From assembly GCF_047663525.1 (NCBI RefSeq), contig NC_092602.1:2673501-2737500 (forward strand): a stretch of 64,000 nt of DNA. Direction: 5' to 3'. The notes below the pieces were generated by a model. That model searched no databases. It was not told the origin of the DNA and saw only the letters and a program-made list of their open reading frames with translations. This DNA comes from Anas platyrhynchos. Lineage: Eukaryota > Chordata > Aves > Anseriformes > Anatidae. This document shows positions 1-24,700 of this stretch, one piece after another (position 1 is the first letter of the stretch; each line of letters opens with the position of its first letter). The position numbers and the translations under genes were made by a program.

Positions 1-371
1 AGTGACAGTAGGCGCTACTGAGGCTTTAGGGGTCTCCTGGTTCTTCAAGCAGCAAGCTTGACAGAGTTACTTACTTTACCTAATTAAGAGTATAGCATTT
101 GGATAGTAGATATTCACATTTTTATTTTCACACCTAGCTCTGCCACCAATTTTCCCCCCCACATACACAGCCCAAATAAAAACGGCATTTAAACAACTGT
201 CAGTACAGCCACAGAATAGAAGTGCGAGGTACCAAATTGGTGTCTGATGCCATTCTCACTTTGGCCTCATTACACTGTCCATACAACAGAGCAACAGAGA
301 ATTTGACACCGTTAGCTTCCACTTTCACAGCAGTGTAATAGGGTAATTTGGGCTGACCTTCTCCCACTCAC
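1..371 (-). other. BCL7A intron 3, part
   Basis: This stretch follows the donor site (minus-strand gtgagt, 366-371) of BCL7A coding exon 3. I see no exon in it. The remaining BCL7A exons, encoding the Ser/Gln/Glu-rich C-terminal half, must lie beyond the left edge. Confidence 0.8.
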
Positions 372-11960
<11,589 letters not shown>

Positions 11961-12708
11961 TCAAACCCGACCCGTCCACAGCCATACACAAACACATCGC
12001 TAAATGGACAGTTACACGCACACCGGGTGTTGGACTTGGTTAACTCACCCCCGGCACGCACCTTTGTGCTAATTGCACAACCGCGGATAACTCGCAGGCT
12101 GCGTAACAGCAAGCTCTTGTTTAAAAAACATTGCCAGTGAGAGGAACGCTTCTCGAGGCCCTACATTATTATTCAAATTGATGCTGAGGATGATGTAAAG
12201 AAGGAAGCGTGTTCAACAGCACTTCACTGATCTTCCCACAGCAACTTGTATCAGCCTCATTATGCTGTTTACACAAACACCGTAAGATGCTGTCCCATCG
12301 GTATTGCACTTCTCATCGGAGCTACTACTTTCAGAAAGGAAACCAAAGTTTCAAAGGCCAAAAGGGAAACCTGGTTTCAGTGTATATCACAGCGTTCCTT
12401 GCATCACCAAAGTCTGGTGGTTTTGTTTGTGTAATTACAAACCCAGTCTAACCTCTCCAAGCATTTCGTACAGGACATTTATCAACGTATATAATCGATA
12501 CAATACTTTTATATTGCTATTTTGCTGCCTGTTTGTTTTACAAATAAATACGCTCTTAACATAATGGAAACAGACAGTATCTGGCAAAAACCCACCCTGA
12601 AATAAGTTCTAGGAAGGCTCTAGCCAAGGATAGGGGTGATCTGTGCAAAAAGACAGTGCAGCAACCACGGTGTCACTCTTTATAGACTTTAGTTTGTGAC
12701 CTTTAGTT

Positions 12709-12714
12709 TTTAAT
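12709..12714 (-). terminator. CFAP251: Candidate CFAP251 poly(A) signal
   Basis: An ATTAAA hexamer, the commonest variant poly(A) signal, lies on the minus strand 77 bp past the CFAP251 stop codon. No AATAAA was seen closer. A transcript end was not demonstrated. Confidence 0.45.
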
Positions 12715-12790
12715 AAACATAGAATATAAATTTCACAGATACTTGAGGAGAGGATGTTGGAAAGAGGGAACAAGTAGAGAATTGTGGCAG

Positions 12791-15700
12791 CTACAATTCT
12801 GAGCCTTCACAGATCAACTGTTCATTGATTTTTACTGTTCTTTTCTCTGGCTCGGCAATAGGTAAGCCAAGAATGTCAGCAGTGAACCTCTTTGCTGTGA
12901 TTTCCTCTGGAATTTCTTCTTCAGTCAAAGCTGCTGCACCTGGAGAGCAGTAACAACAACACAAAACACACAATAGCAATGTAAAAAGGGCATTCCAGAA
13001 CAGTAATACTTGTAAGTCGCAGTGAGCGGATGGAATGCTTTTAACGATGTATGGAGTAATCATAAAGTATTGGCTTACTAGCTTAACACTTTATACATTC
13101 TTATTGGGGAAAAACTGCCAAATGTGTGAGGCTGAATCACCTTGCAGTACATACAGACCACAGAAGAGCCGAGGGAGCAGACAATTTTTACACTCCATCG
13201 GTTTGACATGATTCTAGGATCCTCGGGCACCCAGGGACTGCAGTCAGTGTGCAGTGCTGTGTGGTTCCTGCACAGCAAACAGCTGCTGCCAGCTCACCAG
13301 GTGCTGCTCCGGACTGGTGGGGACTGGGACATGAGGTGCACAAAGCATGGTGCTCATCAGTGTTCCCAGTGGCAATGGGCAGGGTGACATGGGTGAAATC
13401 AGCTCTCTGAGTCACTGCTCTAGACCGGGGTAGGATGGGACATTAACTGCATACGAACGTGGTTATTATCAAGAGTTCTGTTACTGTGGGCATTGCTGCC
13501 TGGGTGAAGTCAACACTGTAATTTGCATAGTGCAGGATTCCTTTTTGCCTGTGGACTTTGGCGTGTAAACCTTCCACTCTGTGTTTCCAATTTTGGTTCC
13601 AAGCCAGCAGACAAAGAGCAATGCAATCCTGTCAGGTCTCAGTTACATTTCATTGTTCATTTATTTTCAGAGACACCGATGTAACTGTTGCATGGATGAA
13701 GGACAAGCTACGGCTCTCTGACTATTCTTGCAATCCCATCTCAGTGTTTTTGACAGCTCTTGGCCTAACAGGGTAATGGGCTTGCAATTTAAATTACTCT
13801 GTTTGGGAAGTGAAGCAATCCTGCCTCTGTGCAGTGCAGAATGTTAATCCCGTACCTGAGGGATCGCACGTGTCCAGGTCAAATCTTCCTCCCGCTGAAT
13901 GCCTGCCCAGCAGGGCAGCCAGACACTGCGCCAGCTCGTCCTCCGTCATATGCTCTCCTGTATGTGATGAAGTAAAACCAGCCTCTTGGGTTACAGTGTC
14001 GTTAGCACAAAAAAACAGAAGACAACTCAAACATGAACAATGAACAAACAAAAAAGAGTAGTTTGGAAGGGGACTTGGCTTCTCTGAGACACAGGTCCCA
14101 TCACCAATCAAAGCACATGATCCCAACACAAGAAAATGTTGATCCCAAGGAAAACGGTTCCCCTGTCTTGCATGCATTTGGGGCAAAAATGCCTATCAAA
14201 GGGAGAAGGTCTGATGCAAACAGCTCTTAAGGCTATGTTGCACTTGCAGGAGCCTGAGCTGCTGTTCCCACTGAATCCCCGGCCCAGGACAGACCACAGA
14301 CCAGGTAGCCCTGTGCCCAGGGCTGTAGCCATTTCTGCACAGAGGAGGAAGAGGATGGTGCAGGAAAGTTTTATTCTAATATCCTGGGATAAAGCAAACA
14401 TAGTGCTTGTTCCCAGCTCGTGGCTGGCTTGTACCCTGAAGCATAAGGTTATAGATTTGTTATGAAACTGTTCTATCCTATCTAATTATCTATTTATGGA
14501 TGTTCACACCATCCATATACATAACTAACCTTTCTCACATTGCTTGAATCCTCATTTTCTACTGATCATCATGGCCAGGAGTTTTACTGGGTGCTGTGCT
14601 AAGTAAAACAGCATTTCCCTCTACCTGTTTTAGTGCTTAGCTGCACTAAAAGCTCCCTGTTTTGACAGCAGGAGCAAGACAATAGCAGCATGTAATTTAC
14701 CACTCTAGCGTTGGCCATAAGTACATTTATACATGCCTTTACAGTGTTTCCTCTGATTCAGCTGAACAAAACCATGCCATCTTTTCAGCTTCAGTCCAAG
14801 ACTGACCAATTTCATCCCTCCTCTCTTGTCACCCTCTTTTCTTGCTGTTTACAACCTTTCTGGAGACTGTGTGGGAAATGGTAATAAGGGTACAGTGGAG
14901 GAAGGATATGATTTGCCAAGACCCATACTCATCGTTTGACAAAAAAGATCCTTCAGACCATCAGAAATTTCTAGAGCAGCAAAAGAAGTGCAGCTGAGAC
15001 AACAGACGTGATTATTCAGTTTAAAATCCTAAGGCAGGTGGCTCCCCACGCCTGCCCTGGTTACCAAGCTATAGTTCCAGATTAATTTTTTGCTGCAGTG
15101 AATACATTCTGAAATTGAAGACAGAACTAGCGAGCATAAAACTAATATTAGAAAAATAACTCACCTCTGCACTGAAGCAGCAACAGTAAGTCTCCTCTGT
15201 CAATAACTTTGTCTCCGTTCTCATTGTCATAACCAAGAACCTGAAACGCTCGCCGTATGGCTTTCATTGACAAGCCAAACGCAGGCCGATGATTTATATA
15301 AAGTTTGATAAAATCCCCTAAATTGATTTTTGTCACTTGTTCTCCGGTGTCCACATACTCGCTGAATTTTACTTCATTTATCATTTCTTCGATCTACAGA
15401 TGAAGGCAAGGCGGACTGTCAGACATTTGCTTTTTGGAGAGCATCAGGATGGCTTCTGATGCCCCAAATGGTGCCACAGGTGTCACGGCAGATCCCAGCA
15501 GTGCACTAGTGCTCAGCAGCCGAGGATGGACACAGCTACTGTCACAGGCTCATTGTTACGAGAATTTCAGCTAAAAATGGGGGTAGCAGATGCATAATCA
15601 TTTTGGATTTCCTCTGTTTGCTGGTGTGGTAGCTCTCAGTGGTGCCAATGGAGTTGCTCTAGATTTACACAAGTAGAAGTGAGCTGTTTCTGCTCCAAAT

Positions 15701-18700
15701 TACATTAATGCTAACAGTGTAAATCCTGCAGCACTCTGGAATATCTGTCCCTCTCAGATAAGCGTGTTGCCCAGGAAGCTGCATGTTACTGCTGCGAGAA
15801 GGGGAAGAAACCATCCCCAGGGACTGCATGGCGAGGGCTCCCCATGACTTTGCAGCTGTCCCCAGTACCCTTGCTGCAGCTGTGTCTGCACTCTGGGGAC
15901 AGCGGGCAGGCAACCCGCAGAGCAGTAAGTACACCAGCCCGCTACAAAAATACGTGCACGCAACTCCTGACACAACCAGGCTGCACAAGGGACCTACACA
16001 CCCCAGCAGGCATCAGCAGTCATCTCCTATTATCCTCCACCCGCCTCAACAGGCGTCTGGCACGGCTCTGTCACGGCACGGGACAAATCTGAAACTTGCT
16101 CGTGCCATGCACCGGCCGTGCTGGGTGCCCGTGGTTTTCCTGAGGTCTGGTGCCGTGCATCAGCCCAGCTGGCAGCGTGCCGATGGGTCCAACGGGCAGC
16201 TCCTGCTCCCTGCCCTCGTGTCCTCGTGCCCCGAAGGGCAGCCCCTCGCACAGACGCGGGCGGTGAAAAAGCACCGAGAGCAGTCCCCGTGCCGGCACGC
16301 ACCGTGCGTGCGGCCCCCCAGGGAGGGAAGCTGATGCAAGACCTCCCCGGGGAGGACGCTGCGTTCAGCCTTTGTCCTCGTGTCACAAGTTTTTCCACTG
16401 AATGAAGCCCAGGGAAGGGGGAAATCTTCGCCTTATGTTTTCCCTGTAGTGAATGCCGTGCCAGGCGAGAGCAGTCAATTTGACTCAGCTCTGACTGATC
16501 TGGGATTAGGTTTTTTATCAGCCCCACTGAACTACAGACAAAAACACCAATTCCCCAAAGCCTCGCTACTCAGCCCAAGCTGTTCTTTCTCCCTCCTGCT
16601 TTTCCTTTATTAAAATACTCCGGAGAGAGATGGACTTTCTGCATTTTAATACTGTCCTGCCTGCTTTGAGAAGCAGATTGTAGGTTGCCTGCTTTCCCAG
16701 CAGCTTTGCACCTCTTTCCACGCCTGAAACGCTGTTATGATTTTCATTTAGGGGGGGGAGTAACAGTTATTCTTCCGGAGACATTTCTCAGAGGAATACG
16801 TTCTCTCTGTCCCCGAGAGGCAAAAATGCAATGAGCCAAGGAGAAGCTCTAACAAAGCACCGGGGAATAACACCGCAGCCTGACACAAGGACAAAGCAGT
16901 CCCAGCTTGGAGGAACATTCTAGGGGTGCCAGGGCTCCAAAGCAAGCCTGCTGCGGGCTCCCTGGCAGGGACACGGCCGGGCAGATGGGGTGGCACCGAC
17001 CTGCAGCACCAGGGGGTCCGGCACAGTCAGCGGAGACGCAGGCAGCCTCCCCCGCGGAAAGCCGAAGGGAGCGCAGCGACGTGCTGCTTCCCTTGGGAGA
17101 ACCCCTCCTGCGCTGAAGGGCTGTATCTGGTGCTAGGAGGTTGTTATTTAAATCTCCTTGCATCAGGTTCTGTAATTATTATTTTTTTTGGATGCGTTTT
17201 AATTGCCCTTTTGCCAGGTTACAAATGAGGTCTGTACACAATGCAATCGGCCTCGTAGAAAAAGCTACAAAGGGAGAAGCAGCAGCACCCTTATTAAATC
17301 ACTTGTCTTTGCCTGCCGTAAAATTTGAAGCTAAAAAGCTCTTAAGAAATGTTTGATAGGAAGCTCCTCTGCTGCAACCTCAAAGGCAAGCTCAGAGAGA
17401 GCTTCTGTAGAGTTTATCAGTTATGAAAGAGCTTTACGTTCCGTGGGAATAAAAGCTGCTGGCTCCATCTAAAACCGTTCTTTCATCAGCCCGAGACAGA
17501 ACAAGAAAAAGAGGCTCTGTCAGCATCCCAAAAGCACGGAGCTGGGCACTCCCACCCGCACCAGTAGCGCGTGGAGCACGCTTTGGCTGTCTCCTCCCAG
17601 ACCGGGCTCACCCAGCACCAAGAAGCACAGAAGTTCAGACTCTCCTGGAAGGCACAGGAAGACCAAAGCACAACGTTGCCTGCACACAAGGTACTTTAGC
17701 CTATGGACTGTGGAAAGCTGGAGACTTGTGCCTTGGGAGCCAACGGAAGACTCACAGAAACACGGAAGCAGAGGACAGCTGAAGTTGGGACTCTGGAGGT
17801 CATCTGGTCCAACCTCCCCCCACAAGCAGGTTGCCCAGGACCATGGCCAATTTGTCCACAACGTCATTCCTCAGCTTTCTCAGTTCATCCTCTGAAACCC
17901 AGCTCTCTACAGCCATTGCTGTTTTATAAGTTTGCTGCCAAATTCTGATCACTACAGTACTGATGCAGACGAGGCTAAATACATTTAAGCCAGCAGATAT
18001 ACCCTGAGAGCCATCCAGCATGGCAAAGGTCTGAATCTGGCGCTCAGGCTGCTCAGTAAACGCAATCATTCTTGCTCTTTTTTTTTTTTTTAATAATAAT
18101 AAAAACATCTGACAAACCTCTTCCTCTGATGGATAAAATCCCATTGCTCTCATTACAGAAGGAATTTCCTCCAAGGGAATATGCGTTGACACCTGTCTGG
18201 TCTCCAGCGCGTCGATGCCTTGGCTGCGCAGCTGCACATAGTAGAAATAGTCTTCCAGCTCCTGCGAGGGATTCAAACGAGACACTGTAAAGTTCAGCCA
18301 CCAACAGGCGAGGGAGATAAGGCTTCTTTTAAGGTTCACTAACAGGCGTATCAATGAGACCGCTGTTAAAGGCGATCTGGACAAAAAAACTAAAGAAATG
18401 TCAGGCCTGTATAAATGAATCTTAAACTCCAACCAGATGTTGCTGCGCAGCGGTCACGGTGAGCACAATTACCCTGAAGAATTCGCCTTCTCGGCCGCCC
18501 TCCAGCAGGCTGTAGAACGGGACCAGGTCCTCCCCACCCAGGGACGCTGCAGCCTCCAAGGCACTGGCATGGGCAGAGAAAAGAAGGTGCAGGAAGGGTT
18601 CGTGCAGGGGGAGATTCCTCATTTCCCTTTCTAGCCATTGTTCAGAGACACTTTCGATAAATAAATAAAATCCCCCGGCCTCAGAATGCAGGAAGGAGAA

Positions 18701-21700
18701 GCACTGCCTTGAACCGTGTGCGATTTTATCATCGGCCTGCACTTCTACAGCATGTTTCATACCCAGGTTTTACATACAATAGCACAGTGTGGGAATTAAT
18801 TATTCCTGAATGGCCCTCTTGTTTGGGGGAACGAGCGCGGGGCTGGGAGCCAGCAGCTTTTCCATGGACTCGAGCTGGGTGTCTGGCATTTAGCTTTCCT
18901 GCTTCCTTATAGAGACATTGAGGGAGACGAATTAGCTAGATCAGCATTTTGAACGTGCGGAGCGCCGGGACTCGGTGTGTGCAAGAAACCACACAAAGCC
19001 AGCTCCCCGTCCCTCACTCCAACACGTTCCTCCCCGACAGCTCGGCGCAATCCCTTACGCTGCGAGTGCAAGCAGCAGTGCCACAGGTGCAGCCCATGTT
19101 AAACGGACACAGCACCTCTCCGTTCCCATTCCCAGGCAGCTTTAGCAAGAAGAATCTCCTCGGTTTGTGCAGATGAAGAAGGAAAGGGAGCCTGGCAGCA
19201 CCATCTCGCCACAGCGTTGCCACACAACACCCCGTGCCCGCAGCAGGGCTGCAGCTTCGATGCACACCTCCGTTGCACTGCTTCCACATGGTTTTTGCAA
19301 GCTCGGTACTTTTTTTTTTTCATAATTAAGTTATTTGGGTATTAAACACAGTGGAGATGCACAAGATGCCAGGAGCAGCAATAAAATGATAATTAGCTCA
19401 TCAAGAGCTCCGCTCCAAAAACAAATTACACAGAAATTCAATGTTGCCTGGACTCTGGCCAACCATTATAAAGAAGGATCATTTATATTCTATTGCCTTC
19501 CTTAAAATGTCGCTTATTCTGACCCCCGACTGCTTAAGCCACACAAAGTGGAAAAGAAAATAAATAAGCCCATTGCTTTCCCACCCAGGTTTCATTGTTC
19601 TGGCGCACGGAGGTGAGCGAGCTAAGCACCCTCCTGGCTCTGTGCTGTGCAGGCAGTACCTGCAGGAGCTGTTTACACAGGACCACTGCATGCTTAGCCA
19701 CAAAATCTGCCTCCTAGGAAGACGAAGGGTGTTTCGTAGGGGCAGCACACCCCAAAAATAAGAGGCCACACTGCTCTCCCAGCTGCTGCTCCCTTCCGAT
19801 GTATGCACATTCACCGTGTGCTTGCAGTGAGCCCTCTGCCAGTGCCCACGTTGCAGCAAGCTTCAGTCCTTGGCGTGCCGAGCAATGGTATCCAGATCCT
19901 GTCTCATGGGACCTCCGGGAGCACACATCCCTTGGGTCAGGAGCCCGCCTGGCAGGCCATGAAGGGCCACACACCCTGGCAAGGGCAGAGGAAACCTGGC
20001 AGAGAAGCTCGCTGCTGGCACGCTGGGCCAGAGCCCGGGATGCCTCAGGAGCAAAGCAGCCTTGGCTCCTTCAGCCGTCCCGTTTATTGCAGCCCATTTG
20101 CTCGTGTAAGCAGAGCTTTATGGGATTACGGTGGCTTGTCCTAAATCCAGCCTTCAAATGCAGTGGGGATTTCCTCGCAAATGCTGGCCTATCCCATTTG
20201 GAGAACAGACTTTTTTGTATCAGCTGTGGCCCCATACACTCCTCCTGATCCCCTAACCAGATAATCCCTATCCCAGCGGTCAGACTCTCACAAGGACCAG
20301 AAATCCCTCAATTTCTTGGCATTCGGATGCTATTTCCCAGGCAGAAGAGACGATGCAAAGAGAGGGAAAAGAAATAGCTGGGAGACCTGACTTTAGCTGC
20401 CCCGGACACCAACAGAGACCTTCCAGGACAAAAGCCCCATTCTCAGTATAAACGCTGGGAAACATTTGCTTCAGCTGTGCTGGCCAAGCAGCTGTGGAAA
20501 GCCACAACAAGACTCCCTTCTCCTTCCCGCACTACTCACTTCAGGTTCACCTCCCATTTCAGAACAGTGCGGTCGTTCCCCCCTGCCGTAAAGACGTAGC
20601 GCCCGTCGTAGGAGCAGGCCAGGTCCGAGACGCCGTCTGGGTGGCAAATGAAAGCTGAGGACTTGTGGGGGTTGCCATCCACAGGCAAAATCTGCAGGCC
20701 AACCTGTCAGGGGAGAGGAGGAGGTGAGGGCTGGGACTGTGCTGTAGTTCACTTCTCCTGGCCCTATGAGGGAAGGTTCCCTTGACCCCCATGTCTAAGC
20801 CAGCAGTGCTCCAAAATATGCCCTGCAAGAGGCTCCGTACCTTGTCCTTTGTAACGTAGGCCAGATAGCATTTCTGGGGGTCTGTAGTGCTCCTTGTTGG
20901 GAGGATTTGTATCTTCTCCAGCGGGGATCCATAGGTTGGTCCCAGAAGGGTCTTCCTAAAAGCAGACAACATTGTCACCCACTCTAGGGCTCACAGAAAC
21001 ATTTTCTCCCTCTGAAAGACTGTGGTGCATGAGGATGGGTGGATAAGGGGAGCACGCAGGATAGCACCGGATCCCTGTCCAGAAGGAACCACACTGGGCT
21101 AAGAGAGGAATTTAGTGCTCAGGGATCAGTCCCTGTGCTGGTCCGGTGGGCTCCTATCTCCTTAGCTGATGCCCAGCCGATGCGTCTCAAGGTGGGGAGA
21201 GGGCAGGTGGGAGCTCAAGGTGGGGGCTCAGGTGGGAGCAGGGCAGAGGAGAACAGAGACTCAGGATGGGGCTCCCAGGCAGAAGGTGAGGGGGCTTGGG
21301 ACTGAATCTCCCCCCAACCTGCACATTTTGGTCGTCGTGTTGTAGAGCTTCATTTTGTAGCAGCTGTTGGCCGTGAGGATGAAGGACTCGGTGCCGAACT
21401 GGGGGTACCAGGCCAAGCACAGGGGCACGGCAACCTGCTCTACCCGGTCCCTGTGCGAGATCACCAGCTGGTCCTTGCTGCTGCTGCTCAGGTCATATTC
21501 CACCTGGAGGGAAGACAAGGAAGCACGGCGATCTGCCAGCATCCTGGACGTGGCAGATTAACCGGATCTAGCGGCTGTTGCAGCAGCCAGGACGAGCAGC
21601 CGTCAGAGCAGAGGCTCATCCCCAAACCCTGGGCAGATCTGCCCCAAGGCCAGGCTGACAAACAGCCGGTGGGGAGAGACACAGAGCTGCAGAACCATGG

Positions 21701-24700
21701 GCTGAGTCTCCCTCTCTTGTCCAGACAGGACTTCAACCACGACGCCCTGCTGCCCTTCGGGCTCTCGCATCAACATACCAGCTGCCGGTCCTCCCCGAGG
21801 CTCAGGAGCCGGGGCTCATTGCTGTCCAGCTGGACCCCAAACAGGATGCTCTGGATGGGTTTGTAGTGGGAGTGGAGCCCTGCCAGGTGTTCCCAGCATC
21901 TCTGCCCGTTTTGCAGGACTCTTTTGTAAACAGTCACCGCGTATTTCTCATCCTGGAACGAGAGCATGAAGGTCAACACGCCACAGTCCCCTGGGCACGT
22001 CCCCTGGCTAGCAGTGGGCAGCCACATGTGTCCCCTCAGGGCTTATGCCAGCCCTGCCAGCTCTGCAGCCCCCCAGAGGGTGAGGGTCATTGCGCTGAGG
22101 AAGCACTGGGGCAGACAGCTCCATACGAGGCATCTGGATAGGACCGAGCAGACTTACAGCGGTTGCGAGGTACTCGGAGTCGTGGGAGAAGCTGATGTGA
22201 GTCACGGCGCCCCGCGAGAACCTGAAGGCTTCACAGCAGGACTGAAGAGAAATGGCATCAAGGATGTACACACTTCCATCAGTGAAACCAGCAGCCAGAA
22301 AGCAACCTGCAAAGTCCACCAGAAAACAATCCCACCACAACCCCTCTTTTGGGAAGCTCCGTGCTTGGCACATGGGGAGATCAGGAGACCAGGATACCTT
22401 CGGGGTCGTAGGACAAGCACTGGATGCCGGCCTCAGTGAATATCCTGCTAACGAGGTACTTGGGCTGCTGGTAGTCCCACACTTTGAGCAGCCCGCAGTG
22501 ACTGCCCACAGCAAGCAGTGCCTGCCGGGGGTGACAGGCGATGGCAGTCGTTGCCTTCTTGGCCTCTTCCATGACTTTTTCAAAGTTTGTCCCGTCTGTT
22601 GCAACATGGAGCACTGTTGCATCAGAGGTTGAAAGGATAAAGTTCCTGTTTAGTGAGAGAAACAAAATTTGATGAATCAGACTAGCTGGCTCGTGTCCCT
22701 CTGAGCGATATTACACAGTCTTTTTTTGTCAACTTAGCAGGACGATCGCTTATGTTTTGTGATACACAGTATGCAGACACTTATTGACCTAGAAGGCAGG
22801 TGGCACCCTGTGTCTGCACCCTGGGGAATCTCCACAGGACGGCACTGGAACCAGTTCCCTTTTCTACTCGGGTAGGCAAGTCAGAAGACAGACGCCATCT
22901 GGGTTGCTTTTGCCGTTTGCAAGTCACTGGTGTGTGAGATGGACAAACGAGCAATTGAGGGTTCTCTGAATAGTCCTTTCACTTGTCCCCACACCACCAC
23001 TGTCAGTGGCTGCAAGTTGGCCGTGCTGCTGCAGACAGGGCAGAGGACAGCTCGAGACCCAGCGTGCAGACAGAGCGGCCGCCTGTTCGTCGGCTCAGCC
23101 ATGCCAGCTGCAGCACCACAAGGACGGTCCCACTGCCTAAATGGTGACGGGTAAAGAAGGCGGCTGAGTAATCGGTCAAACAGGCCTGAGGACTGAGAGG
23201 CTGGGCCCCACAGGAGGGTCAGGAGAGGACTGTGTAGGGCTGAGGCAGAGGAGCCCGGCCCTGCTGCACACACGTGGCTGCAGCCAACATTTCTAGCTGG
23301 CCCATGGCCACCGCTGGTTTCTGCTCCTCTGAACTGGCCTCCAGAGGATGCTGGGCCTCCTGCAGAGGCAGCCAGGCGACAGCAGTCCTTCAGCTTCCCC
23401 TTTGGTTTTCTGCCTTTGGTGCTCCCCGGAGCTGCCAGGAAGAGGTGCAAGGTGACATGGAACAACTTGGGAAAACACGACGCTTCCTGGGGCACTGCTC
23501 CAAGTTAGAGAGGCCCCTGTTCCATGTGGCTCTTTGGAAAACACATTCGTTGATGGACAGACGCTGCCAGGAGAGTCTCAGCAGGAGCAGTGGCCATATG
23601 GTTTGAAGCCCCAGAACAGCATCATCAGTCCCACAGACTTCCTACAGCCCCTCGGGCATCGCCACATCCCCGCTGGGGCTGCCCCAAGGCCCTGAGCTGC
23701 ACTGTGCAGCCCAGCACTGCACCACCTGGATTATCTCGCCCAGCGGTGGTAAAATCTGACTGGAAATAGCCACCAGGGAGGGATTTAAGGGGGGAGGATT
23801 AAGGGGCTCAGCAGGAGCTGTGGGCTTGGCATTAGCCCTGCCTGGCGTGCCGGCTACGTGACAGAGGAGCTGTGCAGCTCTGTGCCCAGCTGGATGTCCC
23901 CATGCTGGCATAAACCAACAATTCTCCAGCCTGTACTGAGGCATCACACCCGGCTCGTGATCTGAGACGTGCTGGGGCCACCAGTTTGTGACGGGCACTG
24001 GGAAGTGCCCACAGGGCAGATGCAGAAAGCTGGGTTTATGGGGGGAGGCTCACCCGATGGTGAAGGGCTGGCTGCCGGCGCTGGAGCAGGCTGAGGCGGC
24101 ATCAGGAGGCTCAGAAGGGGGTTTGGAGAAGGAGATGGAGCAAATGGGCCCCACGCCGCTGTGGCTGTAGCAGGCCAGGAGCTGCAGCCGCCCGTTGTAG
24201 AATTTCACCCGGCCTTTCACATCCCCTGTCACTATACAGCTGGAGGGAAGGGAAAGCTCTGCATTAGGACTCGAGAGGCACTGAGAGCAGGTCTGGCCTG
24301 CCCTCTGCTCCACCGGTGCAACCCATGGGGCTGGGACACAGGGTGGCTGTGGGGACACGCAGTGCCTGTCCCTGAGCTGTGCGGGCTGAGGCCCGTGGAA
24401 AGCGTCTGAGCAGCGTGCTGATGGAGAACAGCCAAGTATTTACTGGGTAGAAACAAATCTCTTCCCTTCTGCTTTTTCTCTGCACAAGTGCGTGAGAAGA
24501 GCCCCTCACAGACCAGGGCAGCAGCTGAAGGGCTCTGCTGTGACCCTGCGGTGTCCCCAGCGCTGTCCCCAGGGCTGCTCGGATGCTGCCTGCTCCCTCT
24601 GCCGGCAGAGGCCCGGAGGCTGAGCGAGACGTGGCTGTGTCCTCCATGACCATGACACGTCCAAGTGCAAAACTGCAGCACTGTCAGTAGCTCACCACTG

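Noticed and set aside
22307-22397. Possible second U12 intron in CFAP251 (donor gtatcctgg)
   Set aside because: Only the first seven bases match the U12 GT-AG donor. The intron is 91 bp and shows no TCCTTAAC-like branch site near its acceptor, so an ordinary U2 intron is more likely.
22881-23495. A 204-codon open frame on the minus strand inside CFAP251 intron 10
   Set aside because: The flanking exons already join in phase and match the family. Its residues show GC-driven composition and no domain.
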